Assembly: GCF_012767755.2 (NCBI RefSeq)
Contig: NZ_AP023189.1
Location: 3,908,001 to 3,972,000, forward strand
DNA: 64,000 bases
Source: Pseudomonas tohonis
Lineage (GTDB): Bacteria > Pseudomonadota > Gammaproteobacteria > Pseudomonadales > Pseudomonadaceae
Direction: 5' to 3'
Below the pieces are notes generated by a model. It worked only from the letters and a program-made list of their open reading frames with translations, was not told the DNA's origin and ran no database searches. Position numbers and translations under genes: made by a program. Of the stretch, positions 8,486-17,172 are shown in pieces (within the stretch, counting starts at the first letter, position 1; the number at the start of each line of letters is the position of its first letter).

Positions 8486-9625
8486 ATGTCGACGCCCCGC
8501 GCTCGCCTCCATGTCAAACACCCCACCTTTTCTGCCATCGCGGCGCCCCGCTCCGTGCTGGTCCTGGCCTTCCCCGGCGCCCTGCTGCTGAATGCCGCCG
8601 GGCCCCTGGAGGTGTTCGCCGCCGCGCCCCGCGTGCTCGGTGGCGAGCTGGCCGAGCACCCGCCCTACCGCGTGGTGCTGGCCTCCCCCGAGGGCGGCGA
8701 GATCGAGACCATTTCCGGCATCCAGGTGTGCACCCGCTCGCTGGAGCAGGTGGCGCGCGAGGTGCCGGACATCGACACGCTGATCGTCATCGGCGGCCCG
8801 GGCGTGTCGCGGCTGGAGACCGATGCCGACGCCATCGCCTGGCTGCGCCGCCATGCCCCCAGCGCCCGCCGCCTGTGCTCGGTGGGCACCGGCGCCTTCG
8901 CCCTGGCCGCCGCCGGCCTGCTGGACGGACGCCGCGTGGTGACCCACTGGAAGTTCGCCGAGGACCTGCAACAGGGCTACCCGGCGCTGCGCGTGGAACG
9001 CGACGCGCTGTACCTGCACGACGACAACCTGTGGACCTGCGGCGGCGCCTCGGCGGGCATCGACCTCGGCCTCGCCCTGCTGGAGCAGGACCTCGGCCCC
9101 CACGCCGCCCTGGCGCTGGCGCGCTACTTCACCCTGTTCATCCACCGTTCGGCCGAGCAGCCCCAGCTCAGTGCCTCGCTCAAGGCGCAGAGCGACGCCC
9201 TGCGCAGCGACCGTGACCTGCGCCTGGTGCGCCTGCACGCCTGGATGGCCGAGAACCTCGACGCCGATTTGCGCGTCGAACGCCTGGCCGAACGCATCGG
9301 CATGAGCCCGCGCCACTTCGCCCGTGCCTATGCCGCCGCCACCGGCGGCACCCCGGCCCAGGCCGTGGAGACCCTGCGCCTGGAAGCCGCCTGCCGGCTG
9401 CTGGAAACCAGCGCCGAGCCCATCAAGCGCATCGCCGAGACCACCGGTTTCGGCAACGAGGAACGCATGCGCCGCAGCTTCCAGCGCCAGCTCGGCACGA
9501 GCCCCCTCGCCTACCGCGCCCAGGCCCGCGCCCCGCAACAGACCGACAGCCTCCCCGCCCAGGGCCAGACCGGCTACCGCCATGACAACCGCCTCGCCAT
9601 CGCCCTGGAGCAGCTGGCGCAATAG
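8486..9625 (+). CDS. GlxA/FtrA family AraC-type regulator with DJ-1/PfpI domain
   Basis: A 379-residue regulator. Residues about 20-200 form a DJ-1/PfpI (class I amidotransferase-like) domain (SVLVLAFPGALLLNAAGPLEVFAAA, DTLIVIGGPG), where the usual nucleophile position reads LCSVGTGAFALAAAGLL. Residues about 245-345 are an AraC DNA-binding domain with two HTH units (LAERIGMSPRHFARAYAAATG and IAETTGFGNEERMRRSFQRQLGTSPLAYR). It is divergent from the SsuA-like gene by 34 bp and is the obvious candidate regulator of the organosulfur module at 3.9-8.5 kb. Inducer unknown. Confidence 0.9.
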   Translation: MSTPRARLHVKHPTFSAIAAPRSVLVLAFPGALLLNAAGPLEVFAAAPRVLGGELAEHPPYRVVLASPEGGEIETISGIQVCTRSLEQVAREVPDIDTLIVIGGPGVSRLETDADAIAWLRRHAPSARRLCSVGTGAFALAAAGLLDGRRVVTHWKFAEDLQQGYPALRVERDALYLHDDNLWTCGGASAGIDLGLALLEQDLGPHAALALARYFTLFIHRSAEQPQLSASLKAQSDALRSDRDLRLVRLHAWMAENLDADLRVERLAERIGMSPRHFARAYAAATGGTPAQAVETLRLEAACRLLETSAEPIKRIAETTGFGNEERMRRSFQRQLGTSPLAYRAQARAPQQTDSLPAQGQTGYRHDNRLAIALEQLAQ

Positions 9626-9639
9626 GGGCCGGCAGCGGC

Positions 9640-9960
9640 AGCACCCCGTGGGAGCGAATTCGTTCGCGAAGGAGCGGCCAGCCACTCGCGGCCCCGTGCC
9701 TGCGGGAAATCTTTCGCGGCTGAAGCCGCTCCCACAGGGCGGACGCCGACCTACGGCACGTGCGCAACCCGAGCCACGGAGCCAACCGGTGTGTAGGGTG
9801 GATGGCGCTCTTTTCATCCACCAGCGGGGTGGCCGGCGAGCACCCGCAATGCCTCGGGGAACACCGTGGGAGGGCAGCCCTGCGGGCTGCTTGGCGACTG
9901 AAGTCGCCCCTACAGTCGCCCCGGCAGACGCCCCGGCAGTCGCCGTACGATCGCCCCTGC
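9640..9960. repeat. REPIN plus two other hairpin repeats
   Basis: This is the intergenic stretch before the DUF3574 lipoprotein gene. A REPIN occupies 9648-9735: GTGGGAGCGAATTCGTTCGC and the inverted CGCGGCTGAAGCCGCTCCCA flank a central spacer. A GTAGGGTGGATGGCG...CATCCACC hairpin follows at 9793-9823, then an inverted GGCGACTGAAGTCGCCCCTAC at 9892-9913. From about 9975 to 10060 the DNA becomes AT-rich and includes TATAGT near 10050, a plausible -10 for the downstream genes. Confidence 0.7.
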
Positions 9961-10108
9961 GCGGCACGTGGCGGTAACAGCGAACCATTATGCGCTAACG
10001 ATCTATCAATCTAATTTTTACATCCTTCAGGGAATTAAAGCGGCGCTCTATAGTGCGGGTCCCAACCCTCCCGCACGTCCGGAAGCGTGCTCGCACAAGG
10101 ATTCCCGC

Positions 10109-10570
10109 ATGTCCCCTCGCCTGTTGTTCCCCGCCCTCCTCCTGGCCCTGGCGGGATGCGCGGCGACGCCGCCCGCGTCGGTCCACACCACCAACCCCAC
10201 CAGCTCCACCCTGCAGGGCGACGCCTCGCGGCCGGCGCAGGCGCATTGGCTGCGCACCGAGCTGTATTTCTCCGTGGGCCCGCTGGAGGGTGGTCCGGGC
10301 AGCGTCAGCCCGGCGCGCTGGCGCGAGTTCATCGACCAGGAGGTGACGGCGCGCTTCCCCGACGGCTTCACCGCCTATGACGCCTACGGCCAGTGGCGCG
10401 ACAAGGGCGCGGCGCAGCCCGAGCGCCTGAGCACCAAGGTCATCGTCATCCTCCACGAGGACACCCCGCGCCACGACGCCGATATCGAAGCCATCCGCCT
10501 GGCCTGGAAACGCATCACCGGCGACCTCTCGGTGCTGCGCCTGTCGCAACCGGCGGACGTGTCGTTCTGA
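10109..10570 (+). CDS. DUF3574 lipoprotein
   Basis: A 153-residue lipoprotein with a short signal peptide and clear lipobox (LLALAGC, Cys near residue 16). The mature part carries the DUF3574 signature: LRTELYFSVGPLEGG, WREFIDQEVTARFPDGFTAYDAYGQW and IVILHEDTPRHDADIEAIR. I set the start at 10109 because the lipoprotein signal begins there and AAGG lies 9 bp upstream. Its stop overlaps the start of the spermidine synthase gene (ATGA at 10567-10572), so the two are translationally coupled. Function of DUF3574 is not established. A paralogue lies at 11559-12020. Confidence 0.85.
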   Translation: MSPRLLFPALLLALAGCAATPPASVHTTNPTSSTLQGDASRPAQAHWLRTELYFSVGPLEGGPGSVSPARWREFIDQEVTARFPDGFTAYDAYGQWRDKGAAQPERLSTKVIVILHEDTPRHDADIEAIRLAWKRITGDLSVLRLSQPADVSF

Positions 10571-11418
10571 TGGCCGACTACCGGGAAACCCTCTACGAGG
10601 GCTACGGCCAGCAGCTGCGCATCGACGAGCTGCTGCATGAAGGCCATACCGACCAGCAGCACCTGGTGATCTTCCGCAACGCCCGCTTCGGCCGCGTCAT
10701 GGCCCTGGACGGCGTGGTGCAGACCACCGAGGCCGACGAATTCATCTACCACGAGACACTGGCCCACGTGCCGATCCTCGCCCACGGCGCGGTGCGCCGG
10801 GTGCTGGTGATCGGCGTCGGGGACGGCGGCATACTGCGCGAGATCGTGCGCCATGCCGGCATCGAGGAAATCGTCGCGGTGGAGATCGACGCCGAGGTGA
10901 TCGCGCTGTGCCGCGAGCACCTGCCGCAGCATTCGGCCGGCGCGTTGGACGACCCGCGCCTGCGCCTGGTGATCGGCGACGGCCTGGATTTCGTCGCCAC
11001 CACCGAGGAGCGCTTCGATGTGATCATCAGCGACTCCACCGACCCGGGCGGCCCCGCCAGCAGCCTGTTCGGCGCCGACTTCTACCGCAACTGCCAGCGC
11101 TGCCTGAACGCCGACGGCGTGCTCGCCACCCAGAACGGCGTACCCTTCCTGCAGCCGGACGAGCTGAGCGGCACCGCGCGCCACCTGGCGGCCACCTTCG
11201 CCGACTGGGGCTTCTTCCTCGCGGCGGTGCCCACCTACATCGGCGGCGCCATGAGCTTCGGCTGGGCCAGCAACAGCCAACGCGCCCGCGCCACCGACCT
11301 CGCCACCCTGCAGCAACGCTTCGCAGCCAGCGGCCTGCGCACCCGCTACTACAACGCCGAGGTGCACCAGGCTGCGTTCGCCTTGCCGCAGTACATGCGT
11401 GAGTTGATCGACGGGTGA
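10570..11418 (+). CDS. speE: Polyamine aminopropyltransferase (spermidine synthase)
   Basis: A 282-residue spermidine synthase family protein that would transfer aminopropyl from decarboxylated S-adenosylmethionine to a polyamine acceptor. An N-terminal beta domain (YGQQLRIDELLHEGHTDQQHLVIF) precedes the Rossmann-like domain. The nucleotide-binding loop is VIGVGDGGILREI and the catalytic region is DVIISDSTDPGGPASSLF, where the Asp of SDSTDP is the general base in the family. The Gly-Gly in place of the more usual Val-Gly after DP is a small departure. The ATG overlaps the upstream stop. No speD is visible here, so this may be a second, accessory paralogue. Confidence 0.9.
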   Translation: MADYRETLYEGYGQQLRIDELLHEGHTDQQHLVIFRNARFGRVMALDGVVQTTEADEFIYHETLAHVPILAHGAVRRVLVIGVGDGGILREIVRHAGIEEIVAVEIDAEVIALCREHLPQHSAGALDDPRLRLVIGDGLDFVATTEERFDVIISDSTDPGGPASSLFGADFYRNCQRCLNADGVLATQNGVPFLQPDELSGTARHLAATFADWGFFLAAVPTYIGGAMSFGWASNSQRARATDLATLQQRFAASGLRTRYYNAEVHQAAFALPQYMRELIDG

Positions 11419-11558
11419 ATTTCCCCGCGCAGGCGCCAGGCCGGGCGTAGGGTGGACCGCGCTTCATCGGCCCACCGTTCGTACTCGCCGGTCACTCCGC
11501 CTGGTGGATGAAAAGAGCGTCATCCGCCCTACCCACGGGCAACCTCCATGCCTTGCCT
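11419..11558. repeat. GTAGGGTGGA hairpin repeats between convergent genes
   Basis: A short gap between convergent speE and the second DUF3574 gene. Two copies of the GTAGGGTGGAC/GGTGGATGA hairpin family are present (about 11448-11478 and 11500-11540), the second inverted. No ORF. Confidence 0.5.
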
Positions 11559-12020
11559 TCAGGGCGCCAGCTGGCGGTTCTTCACGCGGTCGTCGGTCCA
11601 GTCGGGGTCGCTGGCGGTGACGGGGCTGGAGACCTTGAGCACCGCCATGCCGTGACGGGCGAGGAACAGCGCGCCGATCTCGGCCAGGGCCTCGCGGTTG
11701 GCGGCGTTGTCGGCGTGGATCAGCAGGAGGATGCGCGAGGGCAGCTTCTCCGGCTTGCCGCTGGGCCCGCGCCACTGGCCATTGACGTCGTACCAGCTGA
11801 GGCCGTCGGGGAAGCGCGGCGTCACCTCCTCGGCGAGGAAACGCTCCCACGCCGCAGGCTCGATGGCGCCGAAATAGAGCTCGGTGCGCAGCATGGCGTG
11901 CTCCCGTGGGTGGCCATCGCCGGCCAGCGGGCTGCGGCTTGCCAGCAGCAGTGCGGCACCGGCCAGGGTCGCCACCAGGGCGATCACCACCGGCCCGCGC
12001 AGCAATTTCCAGACAGTCAT
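11559..12020 (-). CDS. DUF3574 membrane-anchored protein
   Basis: A 153-residue paralogue of the lipoprotein at 10109. It shares LRTELYFG, ERFLAEEVTPRFPDGLSWYDVNGQWRG and ILLLIHADNAANREAL with it. Instead of a lipobox, the N-terminus carries a single hydrophobic segment (VVIALVATLAGAALLLAS, about residues 11-28), so it is probably an inner-membrane-anchored periplasmic protein. The ATG (12018-12020) overlaps the stop of the upstream permease gene, indicating translational coupling. Function unknown; two paralogues flanking a polyamine synthase and a permease suggest a shared envelope role. Confidence 0.83.
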   Translation of the reverse strand: MTVWKLLRGPVVIALVATLAGAALLLASRSPLAGDGHPREHAMLRTELYFGAIEPAAWERFLAEEVTPRFPDGLSWYDVNGQWRGPSGKPEKLPSRILLLIHADNAANREALAEIGALFLARHGMAVLKVSSPVTASDPDWTDDRVKNRQLAP

Positions 12021-13384
12021 GAGAGCACCTCGCCTTCGCCAGCCACCGAACCACCGCGCCAGGCCAGCAGCCCCTGCAACAGCGCGCCCAGGGCGAGCAC
12101 GGCGACGCCGACGAAGGCGCCATAGCCGACATAGGCCAGGCTCGACCAGAGCATGTACAGGCACAGGGCGAAGAACAGCAGCGGCAGCAGCGGATAGAGC
12201 GGCACCCGCACCGGCCTCGGCACCTCGGGGTGGCGACGGCGGAGGATGATCAGCGCCAGGCTGCTGAGGGCCATGAACAGCCAGTAGACCGGGGTCATGT
12301 ATTCCACCATGGCGTTGAAGCCGCTCTCGGCGAAGCTGCCGAAGGCCACCAGTAACAATGCCACGCCGCCTTCGGCGAGCAGTGCACGGCGCGGCACGCC
12401 GTGGCTGTCGTCCCAGTGGCCGAGGCGGTGCAGCGAGGGCACATCGCGGGCAGCGGCGTAGGTGGTGCGGGCACCGACCATCAGCGTGGAGTTGATGCTG
12501 GCCACGGCGGAAACACCCACCACCAGCAGGATCACACCGACACCCGGTGCGCCGAAGGCGCGGCCCAGCAGCTCCACCGCCGGTGCGCCGCTGGCCGCCA
12601 GGCCATCGAACCCCAGGCCCTGGATGAAGGCCCAGTTCAGCGCCAGGTAGATGCCCAGCAGGAGCAGCAGCGCGCCGAGCATGGCGATGAAGAGGCCGCG
12701 CCGACCGTCACGGATCTCCGCCGACAGCGTGGCCGCGTCGCTCCAGCCGCCAAAGGCGAGGAAGACGAAGATCATCGCCGCCGAGAAGCCCGCCACCCCG
12801 CCGCTTTCCGGCGGCAGCGGATTGCTCGGCGGCGGCACCGCGACGCCCTGCCAGGCCAGCCAGGCGCCGCCGGAGACGATGGTCAGGAAGCCCAGGGTGA
12901 GCAGGCTCACCAGCAGCGTCTGGGTGAGGAAGCCGACCCGCACGCCGAGCAGGTTGACCAGCACCAGGGCGACGATCAGCGCCCCGGCGAACAGCCCTGC
13001 GCCGTGGTGCCCGAGGGGCAGCACGGCGGTGAAGTAGTCGGCGAAGAGAAAGGCCGAGAGCGCGATCCAGCCGGTGTGCAGCACGGCGAAGCGCGACCAG
13101 GCGAAGAGGAAGCCCACCCGCTCGCCGTAGGCGCGGTGGAGGAAGTGGTAGTCGCCGCCGGGGTGGGGAAAGGCCGTGGCCATTTCGGCGAAGCACAGCG
13201 CGCCGACCATGGACAGCAGGCCGCCGAGCACCCACACCAGGTAGAAGTGCTCGGCGCCGACGTTGAGCGCCACGGTGGGCGCGGTCTTGAGGATATCGGT
13301 GGTGATCACCATGCCCAGGGTCACCAGCAGCGCCTGCAGCACGCCGAGGTGACGCCGTGGCCCGGCGCTTGGGGTGTCGCTCAT
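12017..13384 (-). CDS. APC superfamily amino acid/polyamine permease
   Basis: A 455-residue permease with about 12 transmembrane helices. The opening is typical of APC proteins (LGVLQALLVTLGMVITTDILKTAP), with the first-helix break near residue 30 and a conserved FAEMATAFPHPGGDYHFLHRAYG loop after TM2. The C-terminus continues past the last helices (YPLLPLLFFALCLYMLWSSL). It overlaps the DUF3574 gene downstream by 4 bp and sits beside a TonB receptor. Proximity to speE makes a polyamine or related amine a possible substrate, but sequence alone cannot fix this. Confidence 0.88.
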   Translation of the reverse strand: MSDTPSAGPRRHLGVLQALLVTLGMVITTDILKTAPTVALNVGAEHFYLVWVLGGLLSMVGALCFAEMATAFPHPGGDYHFLHRAYGERVGFLFAWSRFAVLHTGWIALSAFLFADYFTAVLPLGHHGAGLFAGALIVALVLVNLLGVRVGFLTQTLLVSLLTLGFLTIVSGGAWLAWQGVAVPPPSNPLPPESGGVAGFSAAMIFVFLAFGGWSDAATLSAEIRDGRRGLFIAMLGALLLLLGIYLALNWAFIQGLGFDGLAASGAPAVELLGRAFGAPGVGVILLVVGVSAVASINSTLMVGARTTYAAARDVPSLHRLGHWDDSHGVPRRALLAEGGVALLLVAFGSFAESGFNAMVEYMTPVYWLFMALSSLALIILRRRHPEVPRPVRVPLYPLLPLLFFALCLYMLWSSLAYVGYGAFVGVAVLALGALLQGLLAWRGGSVAGEGEVLS

Positions 13385-13432
13385 GCCCGCCTCCGGCAGG
13401 GGCCTGGCCGCCCGGGTGGGCGGCCGGCTCGG

Positions 13433-15817
13433 TCAGAAGCCGTAGGTGGCGCGGGCGTAGTAGTACGCGCCGTTGGAGCCGACCGGCGAGAGCACGTCGT
13501 ACGGCAGGTTGCCGCCGTAGTTGATCTCCGAGCTGGAGCGCTCCGGGTACTGGTCGGTGAGGTTGTTGCCGCCCAGGGCGACGCTGAACTGCGGGGTGAA
13601 CTTGTATTGCACCTCGGCATCGAGCTGCCACACGGCGTCGTAGGTCTGCTCCGGCTGCGAGGTGCCGAAGTCGAACACGCGGGTGGTCTCGCCCTGGCGG
13701 GTGAGGCGGCCCAGCAGGCTCCAGTTGGCGTTGCTCCAGGTGGTGGAAAGGACGAAGCGATCACGCGGTGCGGCGTCAGTGAGGGTGTTGCGCTCCTCCA
13801 CGCCCACCAGCGCGTCGTTGCCGATGCCCAGGGCGGCGAGCTGCGACGGCGTGCCCTTGGTGGCGGTGACCTTGGTGTGGTTGTAGGTGTAGGCGGTGGT
13901 CACGCCCAGTTGGCCGTCGGCGAAGGGCTGGTGGTAGTTGAGCACCAGCTCGGCACCATCGGTGCGGGTGTCGGCGGCGTTGGTGAAGAAGTTGACGTCG
14001 TGCACCCCGGCCACGCCGAAGTTGTCCAGCACGTACTGCTCCAGGGCGTCGCTGCCGATGCGCTGGGACAGGGTGATGCGGTCCTTCACGTCGATGCGGA
14101 ACACGTCGAACGACAGGTCGAAGCGCTCGCTCAGCTGGGCGGTGAGGCCGATGCTGAAGTTCTTCGAGGTCTCCGGGTCCAGGTCCTCGGCCCCCAGGGC
14201 ACGGGCGATGGGGTCATTGACCGAGAGCACGCGGATGTCGGTGAGGGTGCCGCCGGTGCCGAAGTTGCTGGTGGTGTGCTGGAAGCCCACCTGGGCCAGG
14301 GACGGCGCGCGGAAGTTGTTGGACACGGCACCACGCAGGGCCACGGCATCGGTCAGGCGGTAACGGCCGCTGAGCTTGCCGGTGAGCTTGCTGCCGGCGT
14401 CGTCGTAGCGCTCCCAGCGGGTGGCGGCATCGACGAACAGGCGGTCGGTGAGGTCGCCCGAGAGCTCGGCGTAGGTGCCGAACACGTTGCGGTCCAGGTC
14501 CACTTCCTCGCTGGGGCGCAGGCCGCTGGCACCGTCGGCGCCGGTGCCCACGTAGGAGGCCTCGTCGCCGGCGCGGGTCAGGTAGTTCTCGTAGCGGTAC
14601 TCGCCGCCCAGGGCCAGGGCGAAGGACGTGCCCAGCAGGCTCAGCTCGCGGGTGAAGTCGAGGTTGCCTACGGTCTGGCGCAGCTCGTACTCGCCGGTGT
14701 CGAAGCGGGTCGGTGAGGCGGCGCCGAGGGAGGCGTTGAGGGTGCGCTTGGTGGCGGATTCGAACAGGTTTCGGCCGTGGGTGAGGCTGGCATCGTAGTC
14801 CCAGTCTTCGCCGATCAGGCCCTTGAAGCCGCCGGTGAGGGACAGGTCCTGGTTGGTGCCGAGGGACTGCGGCAGGAAGCCGTTGGGGTAGAACGCCGGC
14901 TGCTCGCTGGGGTAGCGGTAGAATTCGGCACCGGTGGTGGTGCGGTGGTTGTAGGTGCCGAAGGTGTAGGCCTCGATGTCACCCAGGGCCAGCTTGCCGT
15001 TGAACCAGGTGTTGATGTCGCGGGCGTCGCCGTCGCCCATCACGTAGTTGCGCTGGCCGGGGGTGTCGGCGAAGCCGTCGAAGCCGGCGCGGTTGGTGGG
15101 GTTGCGGTCCTTGTATTCGGCGCCGCCGCGGATGAAGCCGTCCTCACCCAGGCGCGTGCCGATCTTGGCCGTGGTGGCGCTGTTCTGGCCGTCGGTGGTG
15201 GTCTCGTGGATGGCGCTCTGGTGGGTGTGGTAGGCGCCGTAGGTGGTGGAGACCTCGCCGCCTTCGGGGGCGTCGTCGAGGATGATGTTGATCACCCCGG
15301 CGATGGCATCGGAGCCGTACTGGGCGCCGGCGCCGTCACGCAGCACTTCGATGCGCTTCACCGCGCTGATGGGGATGGAGTTGAAGTCCACCGGGGCGGT
15401 GCCACGGCCGATCTTCGAGGAATCGTTGACCAGCGCCGAGGTGTGGCGGCGCTTGCCGTTGACCAGCACCAGCACCTGGTCCGGGCTCATGCCGCGCAGC
15501 TGGGCGGCACGCACGTGGTCGGCGCCACCGGAGTTGGACTGGCGCGGCAGGCTGAAGGACGGCAGCAGCGTCTGCAGGGCCTGGCCCAGTTCGCCGTTGA
15601 CCGCGCCGGTGGACTTCAGGTCCTCGGCGGTGAGCACGTCCACCGGCACGGGCGAATCGAGCACGGTGCGGTTCTTGGCGCGGGTGCCGGTGACCAGCAC
15701 GGTGCCGAGGCGGGTCGAATCGTCGGCGCTGCTGGTGGCTTCCTGGGCGTGTGCGGGGGCTTGCGCCAATGCCGTGAGCACGGCGGCGCCCAACAAGGGG
15801 AAGGAACGGCGATGCAT
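13433..15817 (-). CDS. TonB-dependent receptor
   Basis: A 794-residue outer-membrane receptor. Signal peptide MHRRSFPLLGAAVLTALAQAPAHA is followed by a TonB-box-like stretch (TRLGTVLVTGTRAKNRTV). The plug contains VPVDVLTAEDLKSTG, LRGMSPDQVLVLVNGKRRH and RIEVLRDGAGAQYGSDAIAGVINI, and the C-terminal beta strand ends in Phe (YYYARATYGF). The ATG at 15815-15817 has AAGGAGT upstream; longer in-frame extensions run into non-coding AT-rich DNA. The plug sequence resembles receptors widespread in Pseudomonas and Xanthomonas of unassigned ligand. It lies 48 bp upstream of the APC permease on the same strand, so the two may act in sequence across outer and inner membranes. Confidence 0.9.
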   Translation of the reverse strand: MHRRSFPLLGAAVLTALAQAPAHAQEATSSADDSTRLGTVLVTGTRAKNRTVLDSPVPVDVLTAEDLKSTGAVNGELGQALQTLLPSFSLPRQSNSGGADHVRAAQLRGMSPDQVLVLVNGKRRHTSALVNDSSKIGRGTAPVDFNSIPISAVKRIEVLRDGAGAQYGSDAIAGVINIILDDAPEGGEVSTTYGAYHTHQSAIHETTTDGQNSATTAKIGTRLGEDGFIRGGAEYKDRNPTNRAGFDGFADTPGQRNYVMGDGDARDINTWFNGKLALGDIEAYTFGTYNHRTTTGAEFYRYPSEQPAFYPNGFLPQSLGTNQDLSLTGGFKGLIGEDWDYDASLTHGRNLFESATKRTLNASLGAASPTRFDTGEYELRQTVGNLDFTRELSLLGTSFALALGGEYRYENYLTRAGDEASYVGTGADGASGLRPSEEVDLDRNVFGTYAELSGDLTDRLFVDAATRWERYDDAGSKLTGKLSGRYRLTDAVALRGAVSNNFRAPSLAQVGFQHTTSNFGTGGTLTDIRVLSVNDPIARALGAEDLDPETSKNFSIGLTAQLSERFDLSFDVFRIDVKDRITLSQRIGSDALEQYVLDNFGVAGVHDVNFFTNAADTRTDGAELVLNYHQPFADGQLGVTTAYTYNHTKVTATKGTPSQLAALGIGNDALVGVEERNTLTDAAPRDRFVLSTTWSNANWSLLGRLTRQGETTRVFDFGTSQPEQTYDAVWQLDAEVQYKFTPQFSVALGGNNLTDQYPERSSSEINYGGNLPYDVLSPVGSNGAYYYARATYGF

Positions 15818-16496
15818 GCGAATTACTCCTTGGTCGCACTTTTGACGGGCAGTTGGCCAACCCCTGGAAGTTGCCGTCCCGACAGATGGATGCTGTTTTA
15901 AATGGTCTTCAAGTTGCCATCGCGAAGTTGAACGGAAGCGCCCGCCTAACAGCGGCGGCACGTTCTGATTCGTCGTGCAACGGGGGCAGTGCCGACCGGG
16001 TCCTGCCTCTTTGCGAGGTGGCCTGGTATCTCGTTCTTGGGCGGCATCCATGCCTGATGGGGTGTCCTGGGGGCCGATCCTAGACGAGCCCGACGGACGG
16101 GCAAAATAACGAATAACACTTAGGTTATATCGCACAGCCGGCTTATAAGCGGAATAAATAAAGTTGCTACTACAGCAGCAATAGATGTTGCTGGAGCAGC
16201 ACTGAAAATACAGTTCAAGTTCAGTTCCTGGTTATTGAACCTGGCAATTAATGGAACTTTGCTTGGCAAGTTTCTTGGGCGCGCAAGAGCACGTTTCAAT
16301 AAGGGGGACTGGAAGTTGAGCCCACCTTCGCTGGTGGAGGTAAAAAGCGACCTCCACCCTACGCCAGGCTCTGGCCCCGGAGCACGACGTATTGCCGGTT
16401 GTAGGGTGGACCACGCTTCACCGGTCCACCATGCGGGGGTGGGTTTGACTCCGCTGCCGGTTGCCGCTCCCACAGAACGCCCCCGCCCTTCCCCGC
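15818..16496. other. Long intergenic region with AT-rich segment and hairpin repeats
   Basis: About 680 bp without a supported gene. 15818-16085 looks like ordinary leader DNA of the TonB receptor. 16095-16310 is clearly AT-rich compared with its surroundings (for example AAAATAACGAATAACACTTA, then TTATAAGCGGAATAAATAAA) and may hold the receptor's promoter. Two hairpin repeats follow: GGTGGAGG...CCTCCACC (16333-16358) and GTAGGGTGGACCACGC...GGTCCACC (16401-16430). Confidence 0.5.
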
Positions 16497-17162
16497 TCAG
16501 TCATAGGCCTTGCGTTGCCACTCGTCCTCGGGGATGTCCAGCGCCTCGCCGGAGAAGCGCTGTTCGAGGAAGGGGTCGGCGTGCAGGTGGAAGCCATTGC
16601 GCTCCCAGAAGCCCGGCGCCTCCTCGGTGGTGAACTCCAGGGCGCGCAGCCACTTGGCGCTCTTCCAGAAGTAGCGCCCGGCCACCAGCAGGCGCAGCGG
16701 CCAGCCGTGCTGGGGCGTCAGCGGCTGGTCGTCGTAGGCCAGCGCCAGCAGGCTGTCGGGATGTAGCAGGTCGGCCAGGGCGAGGTTGGTCTGGTAGTCC
16801 GTGTCGGCGTGGGCCATGACGAAGGCGCCCTGCGGCTCGATGCCGTGGGCCTGCAGCAGGTCGCCCAGGTGCACGCCGCGCCAGCGGGTGTCGAACTTCG
16901 ACCAGCGGGTGACGCAGTGGATGTCGCAGCGCACCTCACGCTGCGGCAGCTGCAACAGGTCGTCGAAGCGCAGCTCCAGGGGCCTGGACAGCGCGCCGTG
17001 CAGGCGCAGCGACCAGTCGGCCAACGCGTACCTGGGCACCTCGCCCTCGTGAAGGATGGGGAAGCGCTCGGTGAGCACCTGCCCCGGCGGCAGGCGCGTG
17101 CCGTGGGCCGGGTCGTTCTTCACCGCCCTCGCCTTGCGCAACCGCGATGCCTTGTCGTGCAT
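16497..17162 (-). CDS. Sulfite oxidase-like molybdopterin-dependent oxidoreductase
   Basis: A 221-residue protein of the oxidoreductase molybdopterin-binding fold (sulfite oxidase / YuiH-like). The molybdenum-ligating cysteine is in CDIHCVTRWSKFDTRWRGV (second Cys of the motif). Other family features are FRFDDLLQLPQ-type residues around 70, YQTNLALADL and LTPQHGWPLRLLVAGRYFWKSAKWLRALEF. It has the single-domain length of cytosolic YuiH relatives: no twin-arginine signal and no heme or dimerisation domain. It begins only 10 bp after the stop of the ABC substrate-binding protein and is probably the last gene of that operon, which is an unusual pairing. Reaction unknown. Confidence 0.87.
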   Translation of the reverse strand: MHDKASRLRKARAVKNDPAHGTRLPPGQVLTERFPILHEGEVPRYALADWSLRLHGALSRPLELRFDDLLQLPQREVRCDIHCVTRWSKFDTRWRGVHLGDLLQAHGIEPQGAFVMAHADTDYQTNLALADLLHPDSLLALAYDDQPLTPQHGWPLRLLVAGRYFWKSAKWLRALEFTTEEAPGFWERNGFHLHADPFLEQRFSGEALDIPEDEWQRKAYD

Positions 17163-17172
17163 GGCGCTCGCC

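Noticed and set aside
12401..14716. 771-codon open frame on the plus strand
   Set aside because: It runs antisense across an APC permease and a TonB receptor, both certain from motifs; composition is typical of antisense frames.
16120..16473. 117-codon minus-strand frame in the AT-rich gap
   Set aside because: Crosses two hairpin repeats and lacks a family match or ribosome site.
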